This document shows, piece by piece, positions 1 through 5,502 of a stretch of DNA of 5,956 nucleotides. Position 1 is the first letter of the stretch. The number at the start of each line of letters is the position of its first letter. The notes beneath the pieces are model-generated. The model had not been told where the DNA came from. It saw nothing but the letters and a program-made list of their open reading frames with translations, and did not search any database. A program made the position numbers and the translations under genes. The DNA lies in NCBI GenBank assembly GCA_016213595.1, contig JACRAA010000370.1, forward strand, positions 1-5,956. The letters are read 5' to 3'. Source of the DNA: Actinomycetota bacterium (GTDB lineage: Bacteria; Actinomycetota; Actinomycetes; Propionibacteriales; Propionibacteriaceae).

Positions 1-1387
1 GGCAGTCCTGCGACTTCGCGGTCGCGGCGTGGTGGCACTCCTCGGCGACGTCGAGGAGGACCTGGCGCAGGTCGACCGTCTCGGGAACGAACTCGCGCTG
101 CGGGTCGGCGACCTGCGCCATCGTCAGCAGGTCCTCGATCACGGCCCGCATCCGCTCGGCGCCCCGGCTCGCCGCAGCGACGGAGCGCTGGTCCTCGGGA
201 CCGAGGGTGGCCACGTCGAGCAGCTCGAGGTTCGCCGTCATGGAGAAGAGTGGGGTGCGCAGCTCGTGGCCGAGGGTGTTGACCATCTCCATGCGATAGC
301 CGTCGATGCGTCGCAGGTGGTCGGCGACCGCCCGTTCCTGCGCGAGCTGGCGGGCGTTGGCGACCGCGCGGCCCAGGTCGCGGCCGATGTCGAGGGCGGC
401 GTCGCGCTCGACCGTCGTCCACTCGGGGGTGTCGCTGATCCGGGTCAGCACGAGGAAACCGAGGCACTCCGGCCCGGCGCCGAGCGGCACGAACAGCACC
501 GACCCGATCCCGATCCGTTCGAGGAAGGCGAGGAGCCGCTCCGCGTCCGCCTCCGGCAGGCCGGGCTGGTCGGCGTGGGCGTGGGAGAAGTGCGCGACGT
601 ACTGGTCCGTCCAGTAGCGGTGGGCCAGCCGGATCACGACGTCGTCGATCTCGGAGAACGGCGGCGTCTCGTCGCTGCCCACGGCGTACGACGTCGTGGT
701 GTGCTCGCCGTCGTCGACGAACGCCGTCAGCCACAACCCGATCGCGCCGAAGCACTCCGTGACCGCTGCTCGACACGCCTCCAGCACCAGCTCGAGCGAG
801 GGCTCGCCGAGCGCCCGGCGCACGATCTGGCGCGCCTCGCCGGTGATCCGGACCTGCTCGGCCAGGCTCTCGCGCTCCAGGGCGAGCAGCACCAGGGTGC
901 GCGCCACACCGGCGTACTCGGTGAGCACCGCAAGCTGCTCGGGGCCGGGCTTGCGACCGTTGCGGGGGCTGTCGACCGACAGCAGCCCGCGCAGCACACC
1001 GTCGTCGTCGTGGAGCGGCGCGAACAACATGTCGAGCGGGTGCCAGGCGTCCTCGACGTCGAGCGGGACCGTGTCGGGGATGTGGCTGTAGGCCAGCACC
1101 TCCGCGCTCGCGCGCTCGTGCGGGACGTAGCGCCACGCGCCCCAGTCGTCGGCGCGCGACATCTCCTCCTCCATGGCCTCCAGCGGCACGCGGGTGCCTG
1201 CGAAGCCCTCCTCGACGCCGGCGGCGACGAGGATCAGGTAGTCGCGGCACCGCCGCAGGGTGATGGCGGACTGCTCGAAGCCGGCCAGGGTCGCGACACC
1301 CTCGACGAGCACCTGGAGGTGCTGTCGCGTCTGCTCGTCCATCCACGGAGCATCGTCCTGCTGCTCCGTACCTGCTGCTTCTGCCAC
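1..1387 (-). CDS. GAF-domain sensor histidine kinase, C-terminus outside window
   Basis: This is a predicted cytoplasmic sensor kinase that would autophosphorylate on a histidine and pass the phosphate to a response regulator not present here. Only the first 462 residues are visible. Residues about 20-170 and 180-345 look like two GAF-type sensory domains; the first ends in the typical stretch with APLHDDDG and GLLSVDSP (residues 123-141), followed by a helical linker (ALERESLAEQV). The dimerisation/phosphoacceptor H-box is GHELRTPL, with His at residue 374 and a HisKA helical pair to about residue 450. The N, G1 and G2 boxes of the ATPase domain must lie to the left of base 1. I see no signal peptide or membrane segment, so the signal is probably internal (small ligand, redox or gas), but no haem or flavin ligand can be assigned. 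The GTG start at 1387 is chosen because AGGGGG lies just upstream; ATG at 1342 (residue 16) is the alternative. The gene follows the dehydrogenase in the same direction after 100 bases. Kinase identity is secure; the signal is unknown. Confidence 0.9.
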   Translation of the reverse strand, partial: MAEAAGTEQQDDAPWMDEQTRQHLQVLVEGVATLAGFEQSAITLRRCRDYLILVAAGVEEGFAGTRVPLEAMEEEMSRADDWGAWRYVPHERASAEVLAYSHIPDTVPLDVEDAWHPLDMLFAPLHDDDGVLRGLLSVDSPRNGRKPGPEQLAVLTEYAGVARTLVLLALERESLAEQVRITGEARQIVRRALGEPSLELVLEACRAAVTECFGAIGLWLTAFVDDGEHTTTSYAVGSDETPPFSEIDDVVIRLAHRYWTDQYVAHFSHAHADQPGLPEADAERLLAFLERIGIGSVLFVPLGAGPECLGFLVLTRISDTPEWTTVERDAALDIGRDLGRAVANARQLAQERAVADHLRRIDGYRMEMVNTLGHELRTPLFSMTANLELLDVATLGPEDQRSVAAASRGAERMRAVIEDLLTMAQVADPQREFVPETVDLRQVLLDVAEECHHAATAKSQDC

Positions 1388-1391
1388 TGAA

Positions 1392-1397
1392 CCCCCT
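1392..1397 (-). promoter_or_regulatory. Ribosome binding site of the histidine kinase
   Basis: AGGGGG on the minus strand sits 4 bases before GTG 1387. It can pair with the CCUCCU tail of 16S rRNA through one G-U wobble. It favours GTG 1387 over the downstream ATG at 1342. The same motif precedes the sigma-factor start in this window. Confidence 0.55.
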
Positions 1398-1487
1398 GCC
1401 GTCCGTCGCGGCGTCTGCCCCACCCAAACAGAAGAGTGGGCGCGAGGGAACGGATCGCGCGAACTCGCAGGCCACGAGTCGCGGTCG

Positions 1488-2423
1488 TCAGCCGTCCACC
1501 CGCGTGACGAGCTCCCCCCGCTCGAGGAAGGCGTCGACGTTGTCGAGCACGACCCGGCCCATTGCTTCTCGGGTCTGCGTGGTCGCGCTCCCCACGTGCG
1601 GCAGCAGCACCACGTCGTCCCGGGCCAGCAGCGCGTCGGGCACGTGCGGCTCGTCGGCGAAGACGTCCAGCCCGGCGCCGGCGACGCGCCCCTCCTCCAG
1701 CGCGGCGACCAGCGCGTCCTCGTCCACGACCGAGCCGCGGGCGACGTTGACCAGGTAGCCGTCCGGCCCGAGCGCATCGAGGACGGCGGCGTCGACGAGG
1801 CCCTCGGTGCCGGCGCCACCCGGTGTGAGCACCACGAGCACGTCGCTCGCAGTCGCGAGCCCGACCGTGCTCGCGTGGTAGGTCCAGGCCACGTCCTTGG
1901 GGTTGCGCGAGTGGTAGTGCACCTCCGCCCCGCAGGACTCCAGCCGCTCCGCCGCTGCAGTGCCGATGCGGCCGAGCCCCAGGATCCCGACCACCGCCCC
2001 GCGCACGTCGCGGGTCAGCGGGAACTTCTCACCGGCGGCCCACGCACCGCTGCGGACGAAGCGGTCCGCGGCCGTGAGGCCGCGCAGCACGTCGACGACC
2101 AGGAAGACGGCGAGGTCGGCGACCGCGTCGGTCAGCACGTCGGGGGTGTTCGACACGACGATGCCACGACGCGAGGCCTCGGCCAGGTCGACGTTGTCGT
2201 AGCCGACGCCGAAGTTCACGATCGCCCCAAGGTCGGGCAGCGCGTCCATCTCGGTCGCTCCGGCCGGGGCGCCGCCACCGACGACCGCCACCTCGATCCC
2301 GGACGGATCCGCGAGCTCGTCGAGCGCCGGGGCGGCGTACCGCTCCACGAGCCAGTCACGCACGAAGGGCATCAACCCGCCGAGCTGGACAACACGGACC
2401 GGGTGCTGGGCGTCGGAGGTCAC
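1488..2423 (-). CDS. D-isomer-specific 2-hydroxyacid dehydrogenase (glyoxylate/hydroxypyruvate reductase or phosphoglycerate dehydrogenase-like)
   Basis: This is a 311-residue soluble oxidoreductase that interconverts 2-oxoacids and D-2-hydroxyacids with NAD(P)H. The fold is visible in order: the N-terminal substrate-domain part with NFGVGYDNVDL (70-80), the Rossmann motif GILGLGRIG (146-154; Gly149, Gly151, Gly154), VNVARGSVVDE (225-235), AGLDVFADEP (250-259) and LLPHVGSAT (273-281). The expected catalytic triad is Arg229, Glu258 and His276, all present. After the second Rossmann strand the sequence is HYHSRNP, with Arg173 where NAD-specific members have Asp; in this family that favours NADP(H) and glyoxylate/hydroxypyruvate reductase activity. 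The length suits the short type without the C-terminal ACT or ASB domains of many SerA proteins, so it is probably not the main serine-pathway enzyme. The start is GTG 2423; its ribosome site is weak (GAGG, 13 bases upstream), and TTG/ATG at residues 17-18 are poorer because they remove the first strand. It is divergent from the FAD dehydrogenase. The exact substrate is unresolved. Confidence 0.93.
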   Translation of the reverse strand: MTSDAQHPVRVVQLGGLMPFVRDWLVERYAAPALDELADPSGIEVAVVGGGAPAGATEMDALPDLGAIVNFGVGYDNVDLAEASRRGIVVSNTPDVLTDAVADLAVFLVVDVLRGLTAADRFVRSGAWAAGEKFPLTRDVRGAVVGILGLGRIGTAAAERLESCGAEVHYHSRNPKDVAWTYHASTVGLATASDVLVVLTPGGAGTEGLVDAAVLDALGPDGYLVNVARGSVVDEDALVAALEEGRVAGAGLDVFADEPHVPDALLARDDVVLLPHVGSATTQTREAMGRVVLDNVDAFLERGELVTRVDG

Positions 2424-2425
2424 CG

Positions 2426-2438
2426 GGCCATCATGGCC
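2426..2438. repeat. Palindrome in the divergent intergenic spacer, possible operator
   Basis: GGCCAT-C-ATGGCC is a perfect inverted repeat with 6-base arms and a 1-base centre. It fills much of the 32-base gap between the start codons at 2423 (minus) and 2456 (plus), only 2 bases from the minus-strand start. A protein dimer bound here could affect both genes. No regulator gene is adjacent and GC-rich DNA gives short palindromes by chance, so the regulatory role is an inference. Confidence 0.35.
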
Positions 2439-2443
2439 TCGAC

Positions 2444-2450
2444 GAAGGAG
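2444..2450 (+). promoter_or_regulatory. Ribosome binding site of the FAD dehydrogenase
   Basis: GAAGGAG lies 5 bases before GTG 2456, a near-ideal Shine-Dalgarno match and spacing. It fixes the start of the FAD-linked dehydrogenase at this GTG. Confidence 0.8.
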
Positions 2451-2455
2451 AACCC

Positions 2456-3862
2456 GTGACCGACCTGCTCGACCACCTCCGCTCGGCCGTCGGCGCCGAC
2501 CACGTCCTGACCGACGACGCAGACGTGGCGGCGTACGTCGTCGACTGGACGGGCGTCCACGCCGGCCGGGCCCTGGCCGTGGTGCGGCCGGGCTCGACGG
2601 ACGAGGTGGCCGCCGTGGTGGCCGCGTGCCACGGAGCCGGGGTCGCGATCGTCCCGCAGGGCGGCAACACCGGCCTCGTCGGCGGCGGCGTCCCGGACGG
2701 CTCCGGCGACCAGGTCGTGGTGTCGCTCGGCCGGATGCGCACCGTGCGAGACGTGGACCCGGTCGCCGGCACCATCACCGTCGACGCGGGCGTCGTGCTC
2801 GCCGACGTGCAGGCCGCGGCCTCGGAAGCGGGTCGGCTCTTCCCGATGTCGCTGGGCTCGGAGGGCAGCTGCACGATCGGCGGCAACCTCGCCACCAACG
2901 CGGGCGGCACGGCGGTGCTGCGCTACGGGATGACCCGCGAGCTGGTGCTCGGCCTCGAGGTCGTGCTGCCCGACGGCCGGGTGTGGGACGGCCTGCGTGC
3001 GCTGCGCAAGGACAACACCGGCTACGACCTCACCCAGCTCTTCGTCGGCTCGGAGGGCACGCTCGGCGTGATCACCGGCGCTGTCCTGCGGCTCTTCCCC
3101 GCCACCCCTCGCCACGCCACGGCCTGGGTCGCCGTCCCGTCGGTCGACGCCGCGGTGTCGCTGCTCGGGACCGCCCAGCAGCACGCGGGGGCCCACCTCG
3201 CCACCTTCGAGATCGCCAACCGCCAGGCCCTCGACCTCGTCCTCGCCCACCTGCCCGGTGCGAGCGATCCGCTGGCCGAGCCGAGCGAGTGGTACGTCCT
3301 CGTCGAGCTCGCCGGAGCCTCGTCCGACGGTGGTCTCGACGACGCCCTCGAGGCGATCCTCGGCTCCGCCGTGGACGAGGGCCTCGCCACCGACGCGGCG
3401 ATCGCCGGCAGCCCCGCCCAGCGGTCCGCGCTGTGGGCGCTGCGCGAGGGGATCTCGGAGGCGCAGAAGGTCGAGGGCGCGACCCTCAAGCACGACGTCA
3501 CCCTGCCGATCGCCGACCTCGCGGCCTGGGCGACCTCGATCGGGGCGACGCTCGACAGGATCCTCCCGGGCGTCCGTCCGGTGACCTACGGCCACGTCGG
3601 CGACGGCAACCTGCACTACAACCTGAGCGCCCCCGTCGCCCACGACGACGACCTCCGCGCGGCGGCCGCCGACCTCACGACGGCGATCTACGACTCGGTC
3701 GCCGCCGGCCACGGCTCCATCAGCGCCGAGCACGGCCTCGGTCGGACGAAGGCCGTCGCGGGGGCGTCGTACAAGTCCGGGGTGGAGGTCGACCTGATGC
3801 GAGCGATCAAGGCCGCGCTCGACCCCGCGGGCCTGATGAACCCGGGCGTTCTCCTACCCTGA
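2456..3862 (+). CDS. FAD-linked D-2-hydroxyacid dehydrogenase, D-2-hydroxyglutarate dehydrogenase-like
   Basis: This 468-residue flavoprotein of the vanillyl-alcohol-oxidase (GlcD/D-lactate/D-2-hydroxyglutarate dehydrogenase) superfamily should oxidise a D-2-hydroxyacid to the 2-oxoacid and pass electrons from FAD to an acceptor such as electron-transfer flavoprotein or quinone. The FAD-binding domain (about 35-215) has VVRPGSTDEVAAVV, PQGGNTGLVGGGVP (67-80), GSCTIGGNLATNAGG (137-151) and GSEGTLGVIT (198-207). The C-terminal substrate domain has GHVGDGNLHYN (379-389) and AEHGLGR (424-430), which supply His380, His387 and Glu425 as likely metal ligands and His426 as likely catalytic base. RKDNTGYDL (184-192) and a pocket Arg330, Ser334 and Lys345 resemble the D-2-hydroxyglutarate branch more than classical GlcD. 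The C-terminus (ALDPAGLMNPGVLLP) is complete for the family. There is no signal peptide or iron-sulfur domain. It is divergent from an NAD(P)-linked dehydrogenase of the opposite direction. The stop overlaps the convergent gene by 9 bases. Family is certain; substrate (D-2-hydroxyglutarate, D-lactate or glycolate) is inferred. Confidence 0.93.
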   Translation: MTDLLDHLRSAVGADHVLTDDADVAAYVVDWTGVHAGRALAVVRPGSTDEVAAVVAACHGAGVAIVPQGGNTGLVGGGVPDGSGDQVVVSLGRMRTVRDVDPVAGTITVDAGVVLADVQAAASEAGRLFPMSLGSEGSCTIGGNLATNAGGTAVLRYGMTRELVLGLEVVLPDGRVWDGLRALRKDNTGYDLTQLFVGSEGTLGVITGAVLRLFPATPRHATAWVAVPSVDAAVSLLGTAQQHAGAHLATFEIANRQALDLVLAHLPGASDPLAEPSEWYVLVELAGASSDGGLDDALEAILGSAVDEGLATDAAIAGSPAQRSALWALREGISEAQKVEGATLKHDVTLPIADLAAWATSIGATLDRILPGVRPVTYGHVGDGNLHYNLSAPVAHDDDLRAAAADLTTAIYDSVAAGHGSISAEHGLGRTKAVAGASYKSGVEVDLMRAIKAALDPAGLMNPGVLLP

Positions 3863-4921
3863 CCCTCCGGAACCCGGCAGCGGCGGGGCGAAGGACAGCG
3901 GCGCGATGCCATCGCCGTTCCACCTGCCGGTCCCGACGTACGTCGTGCCGCGCAGGTCGAAGGCGACCCGCACGTCGACCGGGGTGCTGCTGAGGACCAG
4001 CCGCTGCTGGCCGGACCCGAGCGGCTCGTCCAGCAGCTGGTAGTAGAAGGACCCGCGGTAGCCGCGCTGCCCACAGGCGAGCGACTCCGTGACCAGCGGC
4101 ACGCTGACCCGGTGCTCGCGCCGCGCAGGAGGTGTGAGCCCCACCTCCGCGACAGGCGAGAGGTCACCCGTCGTCGGCTGGAAGGGGAGGTCGGCCAGCA
4201 TCAGCTCGAGGGAGTAGCTGCCCTGCCCGAGGGAGGTCGGGGAGACGCCGAGATTGCCCGTCGGAGGATCCACCGGACCGTCCGCGGTGGTGGTCCAGGT
4301 GAAGCGGGTCGAGGTCGAGCCCTCAGGCCCGGAGCCGACGAGGTCCACCTCGTAGGTTCCGGCCTGGTCGGCAGGTGACAGCCGGAACCACTGCGGCCCG
4401 GTGCGCACCGCCTCCACCGTCGTGGCCCGCGGACACGTCTGACCCGCCGCGTAGAAGGTCGCGGCGAAGGTCCACCCGGGACGCGCGAACCAGAAGATGA
4501 GCCCGTCCTGCTCACCGAGGTCGGGACCGCCGCTGGAGTAGAGCAGCAGCCCTCTGCGGCAGTCCTCCTGCGCGCGCCAGCAGCTCGTGTCCGCAGGCAG
4601 CGCGATGTCGCGATCGGGCAGCCGGGCGACCAGGCCCGAGGGGAAGGGTTCGGTGGGGTCGAAGCTGGGATCCGGGCGCGCCGTCGTGGGCGAGGTCGTC
4701 ACTGAGATGGTCGGCGCGGACGGCCCGGGCGCGTGACCCGCGGGTACCAGCACCCAGGCGCCGACTGCGACACCCGCGGCGGCGACGATGCTCGCCGCCA
4801 CGGTCAGGACGGCGCGGCGGCGGGTGCGAGCAGTGCCGCGTATGCCCTCGAACGACGGGATGCTGGGCGGTGTGGCGGCGGTGACGCGGTCATCGAGCCA
4901 CTGCTTGATGGGATCGGTCAC
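3854..4921 (-). CDS. Single-pass membrane protein, probable anti-sigma factor or partner of the upstream sigma factor
   Basis: I do not recognise the domain family of this 355-residue protein. The N-terminal 36 residues are cytoplasmic by the positive-inside rule (RTRRR at 32-36). One membrane helix spans about 37-59. A Pro/Ser/Thr-rich stalk (60-92) leads to an extracytoplasmic domain of about 260 residues that looks rich in beta strands (alternating patterns such as TFAATFYAAG, YEVDLVGSG, SYSLELMLADL and QQRLVLSS). Four cysteines (114, 121, 163, 283) all lie outside and could form two disulfides. The GTG start overlaps the sigma-factor stop as GTGA, with GGAGG 5 bases upstream inside the sigma gene, so translation is coupled. 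This layout is typical of ECF sigma factors with membrane anti-sigma partners. The cytoplasmic tail is short and shows no zinc-type HxxxCxxC motif, so the role is inferred from position and topology. It could instead be a signal-sensing accessory protein. Confidence 0.8.
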   Translation of the reverse strand: MTDPIKQWLDDRVTAATPPSIPSFEGIRGTARTRRRAVLTVAASIVAAAGVAVGAWVLVPAGHAPGPSAPTISVTTSPTTARPDPSFDPTEPFPSGLVARLPDRDIALPADTSCWRAQEDCRRGLLLYSSGGPDLGEQDGLIFWFARPGWTFAATFYAAGQTCPRATTVEAVRTGPQWFRLSPADQAGTYEVDLVGSGPEGSTSTRFTWTTTADGPVDPPTGNLGVSPTSLGQGSYSLELMLADLPFQPTTGDLSPVAEVGLTPPARREHRVSVPLVTESLACGQRGYRGSFYYQLLDEPLGSGQQRLVLSSTPVDVRVAFDLRGTTYVGTGRWNGDGIAPLSFAPPLPGSGGSG

Positions 4922-5448
4922 GAGATCCTCCGGGGGTCGTCGAGGAGCGGCATCAGGGCCGCCCGGGCGCGGGCCAAGCGGGACTTCACGGTGCCCTCGG
5001 CGAGGTCGAGGACGCGGGCAACCTCGGCGACGGAAAGGTCGTGGAGGTGGTGGAGGAGCAGGACGGCGCGGTGCTCGGGAGTCAGGCTCGCCATCGCTTG
5101 GTCAAGGTCGAGGTCGAGGTCGAGGTCGAGGTTGTCATCCCCGCCACCAGACGTGTCGTGCTCGCGCACGCCTGCCTGCAGCCGCACCAGTCCGCGCCGG
5201 GCTACCTGGCTACGACGGCCGCGGCTGATCGCCAGCCGGGTCGCCACGCGGTAGAGCCACGCGGTGGGGTCGTCGTACGCACGAATGCGCCGCCAGTGGC
5301 GCAGCGCCTGGACGAACGTCTCCTGGGCGACCTCCTCCGCGTCGGCCGGGTTGCCGATCAGGACGGTCAGGTAGCCGACGAGGCGCGGACAGGCGGTGGC
5401 GTACAGCTCTGCCAGCTGGTCCTCCGGTCCCTGACCCATGCCACTCAC
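4918..5448 (-). CDS. ECF-type RNA polymerase sigma factor (sigma-70 family)
   Basis: This 176-residue protein has the two-domain layout of extracytoplasmic-function sigma factors, which bind core RNA polymerase and direct it to stress or envelope-response promoters. Region 2 covers about residues 11-75, with the core-binding signature NPADAEEVAQETFVQAL (33-49) and the -10 recognition helix around DPTAWLYRVATRLA (60-73). Region 4 covers about 117-168, with SLTPEHRAVLLLHHLHDLSV and the -35 helix-turn-helix around VARVLDLAEGTVKSRLARAR (143-162). The linker holds GGGDDN followed by (Leu-Asp)5 at 107-116, encoded by a DNA hexamer repeat. I choose GTG 5448 because AGGGGG lies 9 bases upstream; ATG 5439 (residue 4) is nearly as likely and would give 173 residues. 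A much longer open frame reaching 5934 is an antisense shadow of the neighbouring gene. The stop overlaps the start of the membrane protein downstream, forming a two-gene operon. Confidence 0.92.
   Translation of the reverse strand: MSGMGQGPEDQLAELYATACPRLVGYLTVLIGNPADAEEVAQETFVQALRHWRRIRAYDDPTAWLYRVATRLAISRGRRSQVARRGLVRLQAGVREHDTSGGGDDNLDLDLDLDLDQAMASLTPEHRAVLLLHHLHDLSVAEVARVLDLAEGTVKSRLARARAALMPLLDDPRRIS
4927..4931 (-). promoter_or_regulatory. Internal ribosome binding site of the membrane protein
   Basis: GGAGG within the last codons of the sigma gene lies 5 bases before GTG 4921. With the 4-base GTGA stop/start overlap it indicates translational coupling, which would keep the two products in a fixed ratio. 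Confidence 0.7.
5105..5134. repeat. Hexanucleotide tandem repeat inside the sigma-factor gene
   Basis: Four perfect copies of AGGTCG (5105-5128) are followed by one copy with a single change (AGGTTG, 5129-5134). On the minus strand the tract encodes most of the (Leu-Asp)5 run between sigma regions 2 and 4. Because the unit is 6 bases, gain or loss of units would alter linker length by two residues without breaking the frame. Confidence 0.85.
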
Positions 5449-5473
5449 ACGCAGCAGCCCCCTACCCGGTTCC
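5446..5473 (-). promoter_or_regulatory. Possible ECF-type promoter of the sigma gene
   Basis: On the minus strand GGAAC (5473-5469) matches the common ECF -35 element. It is followed by 17 bases and CGTGTG (5451-5446), a partial match to ECF -10 elements such as CGTC. Transcription would begin close to ATG 5439, implying a leaderless, self-activated sigma mRNA. The same bases include the AGGGGG ribosome site (5463-5458) that favours GTG 5448, so the two readings compete. This is an inference from motif positions only. Confidence 0.3.
5458..5463 (-). promoter_or_regulatory. Candidate ribosome binding site of the sigma factor
   Basis: AGGGGG on the minus strand is 9 bases before GTG 5448 but 18 before ATG 5439, so it supports the GTG start. 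It is the same six-base motif seen before the histidine kinase start. Confidence 0.5.
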
Positions 5474-5490
5474 GTCCGATCTCCCCCGCC

Positions 5491-5496
5491 TAGTCT
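5491..5496 (+). promoter_or_regulatory. -10 promoter element for a leaderless DoxX-like mRNA
   Basis: TAGTCT fits the actinobacterial -10 pattern TANNNT and lies 6 bases before GTG 5503. That spacing would place the transcription start on the start codon itself. No Shine-Dalgarno sequence is present before this GTG, which agrees with a leaderless transcript. No clear -35 element is visible. Confidence 0.55.
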
Positions 5497-5502
5497 GGTG
5501 GT

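Noticed and set aside
29..1390. 453-residue open frame on the plus strand
   Set aside because: It is an antisense shadow of the histidine kinase. The minus-strand frame has GAF and HELRTPL motifs, whereas this one is a low-complexity Arg/Gly/Val/His-rich product typical of GC-rich shadow frames.
1418..1459. Short inverted repeats (CCCAC/GTGGG at 1419-1440 and CGCGA/TCGCG at 1441-1459) in the gap after the reductase
   Set aside because: Stems are only 5 bases, loops are 9-12 bases and no T tract follows, so neither qualifies as an intrinsic terminator; GC-rich DNA gives such pairs often.
1260..2459. 399-residue open frame on the plus strand across the reductase gene
   Set aside because: It has no recognisable motif and lies antisense to a protein with an intact Rossmann motif and catalytic triad.
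2433..2459. Eight-codon upstream ORF (MASTKENP) overlapping the FAD dehydrogenase start as GTGA
   Set aside because: It has no ribosome site of its own and contains the Shine-Dalgarno sequence of the main gene. Chance occurrence is more likely, though a mapped transcript start at 2433 would revive it.
2420..3733. 437-residue open frame on the minus strand across the FAD dehydrogenase
   Set aside because: It is antisense to a complete flavoprotein and its composition is that of a shadow frame.
3869..3875. GGAACCC on the plus strand near the convergent gene ends, resembling an ECF -35 element
   Set aside because: It lies inside coding sequence of the opposite gene and no plus-strand gene starts downstream.
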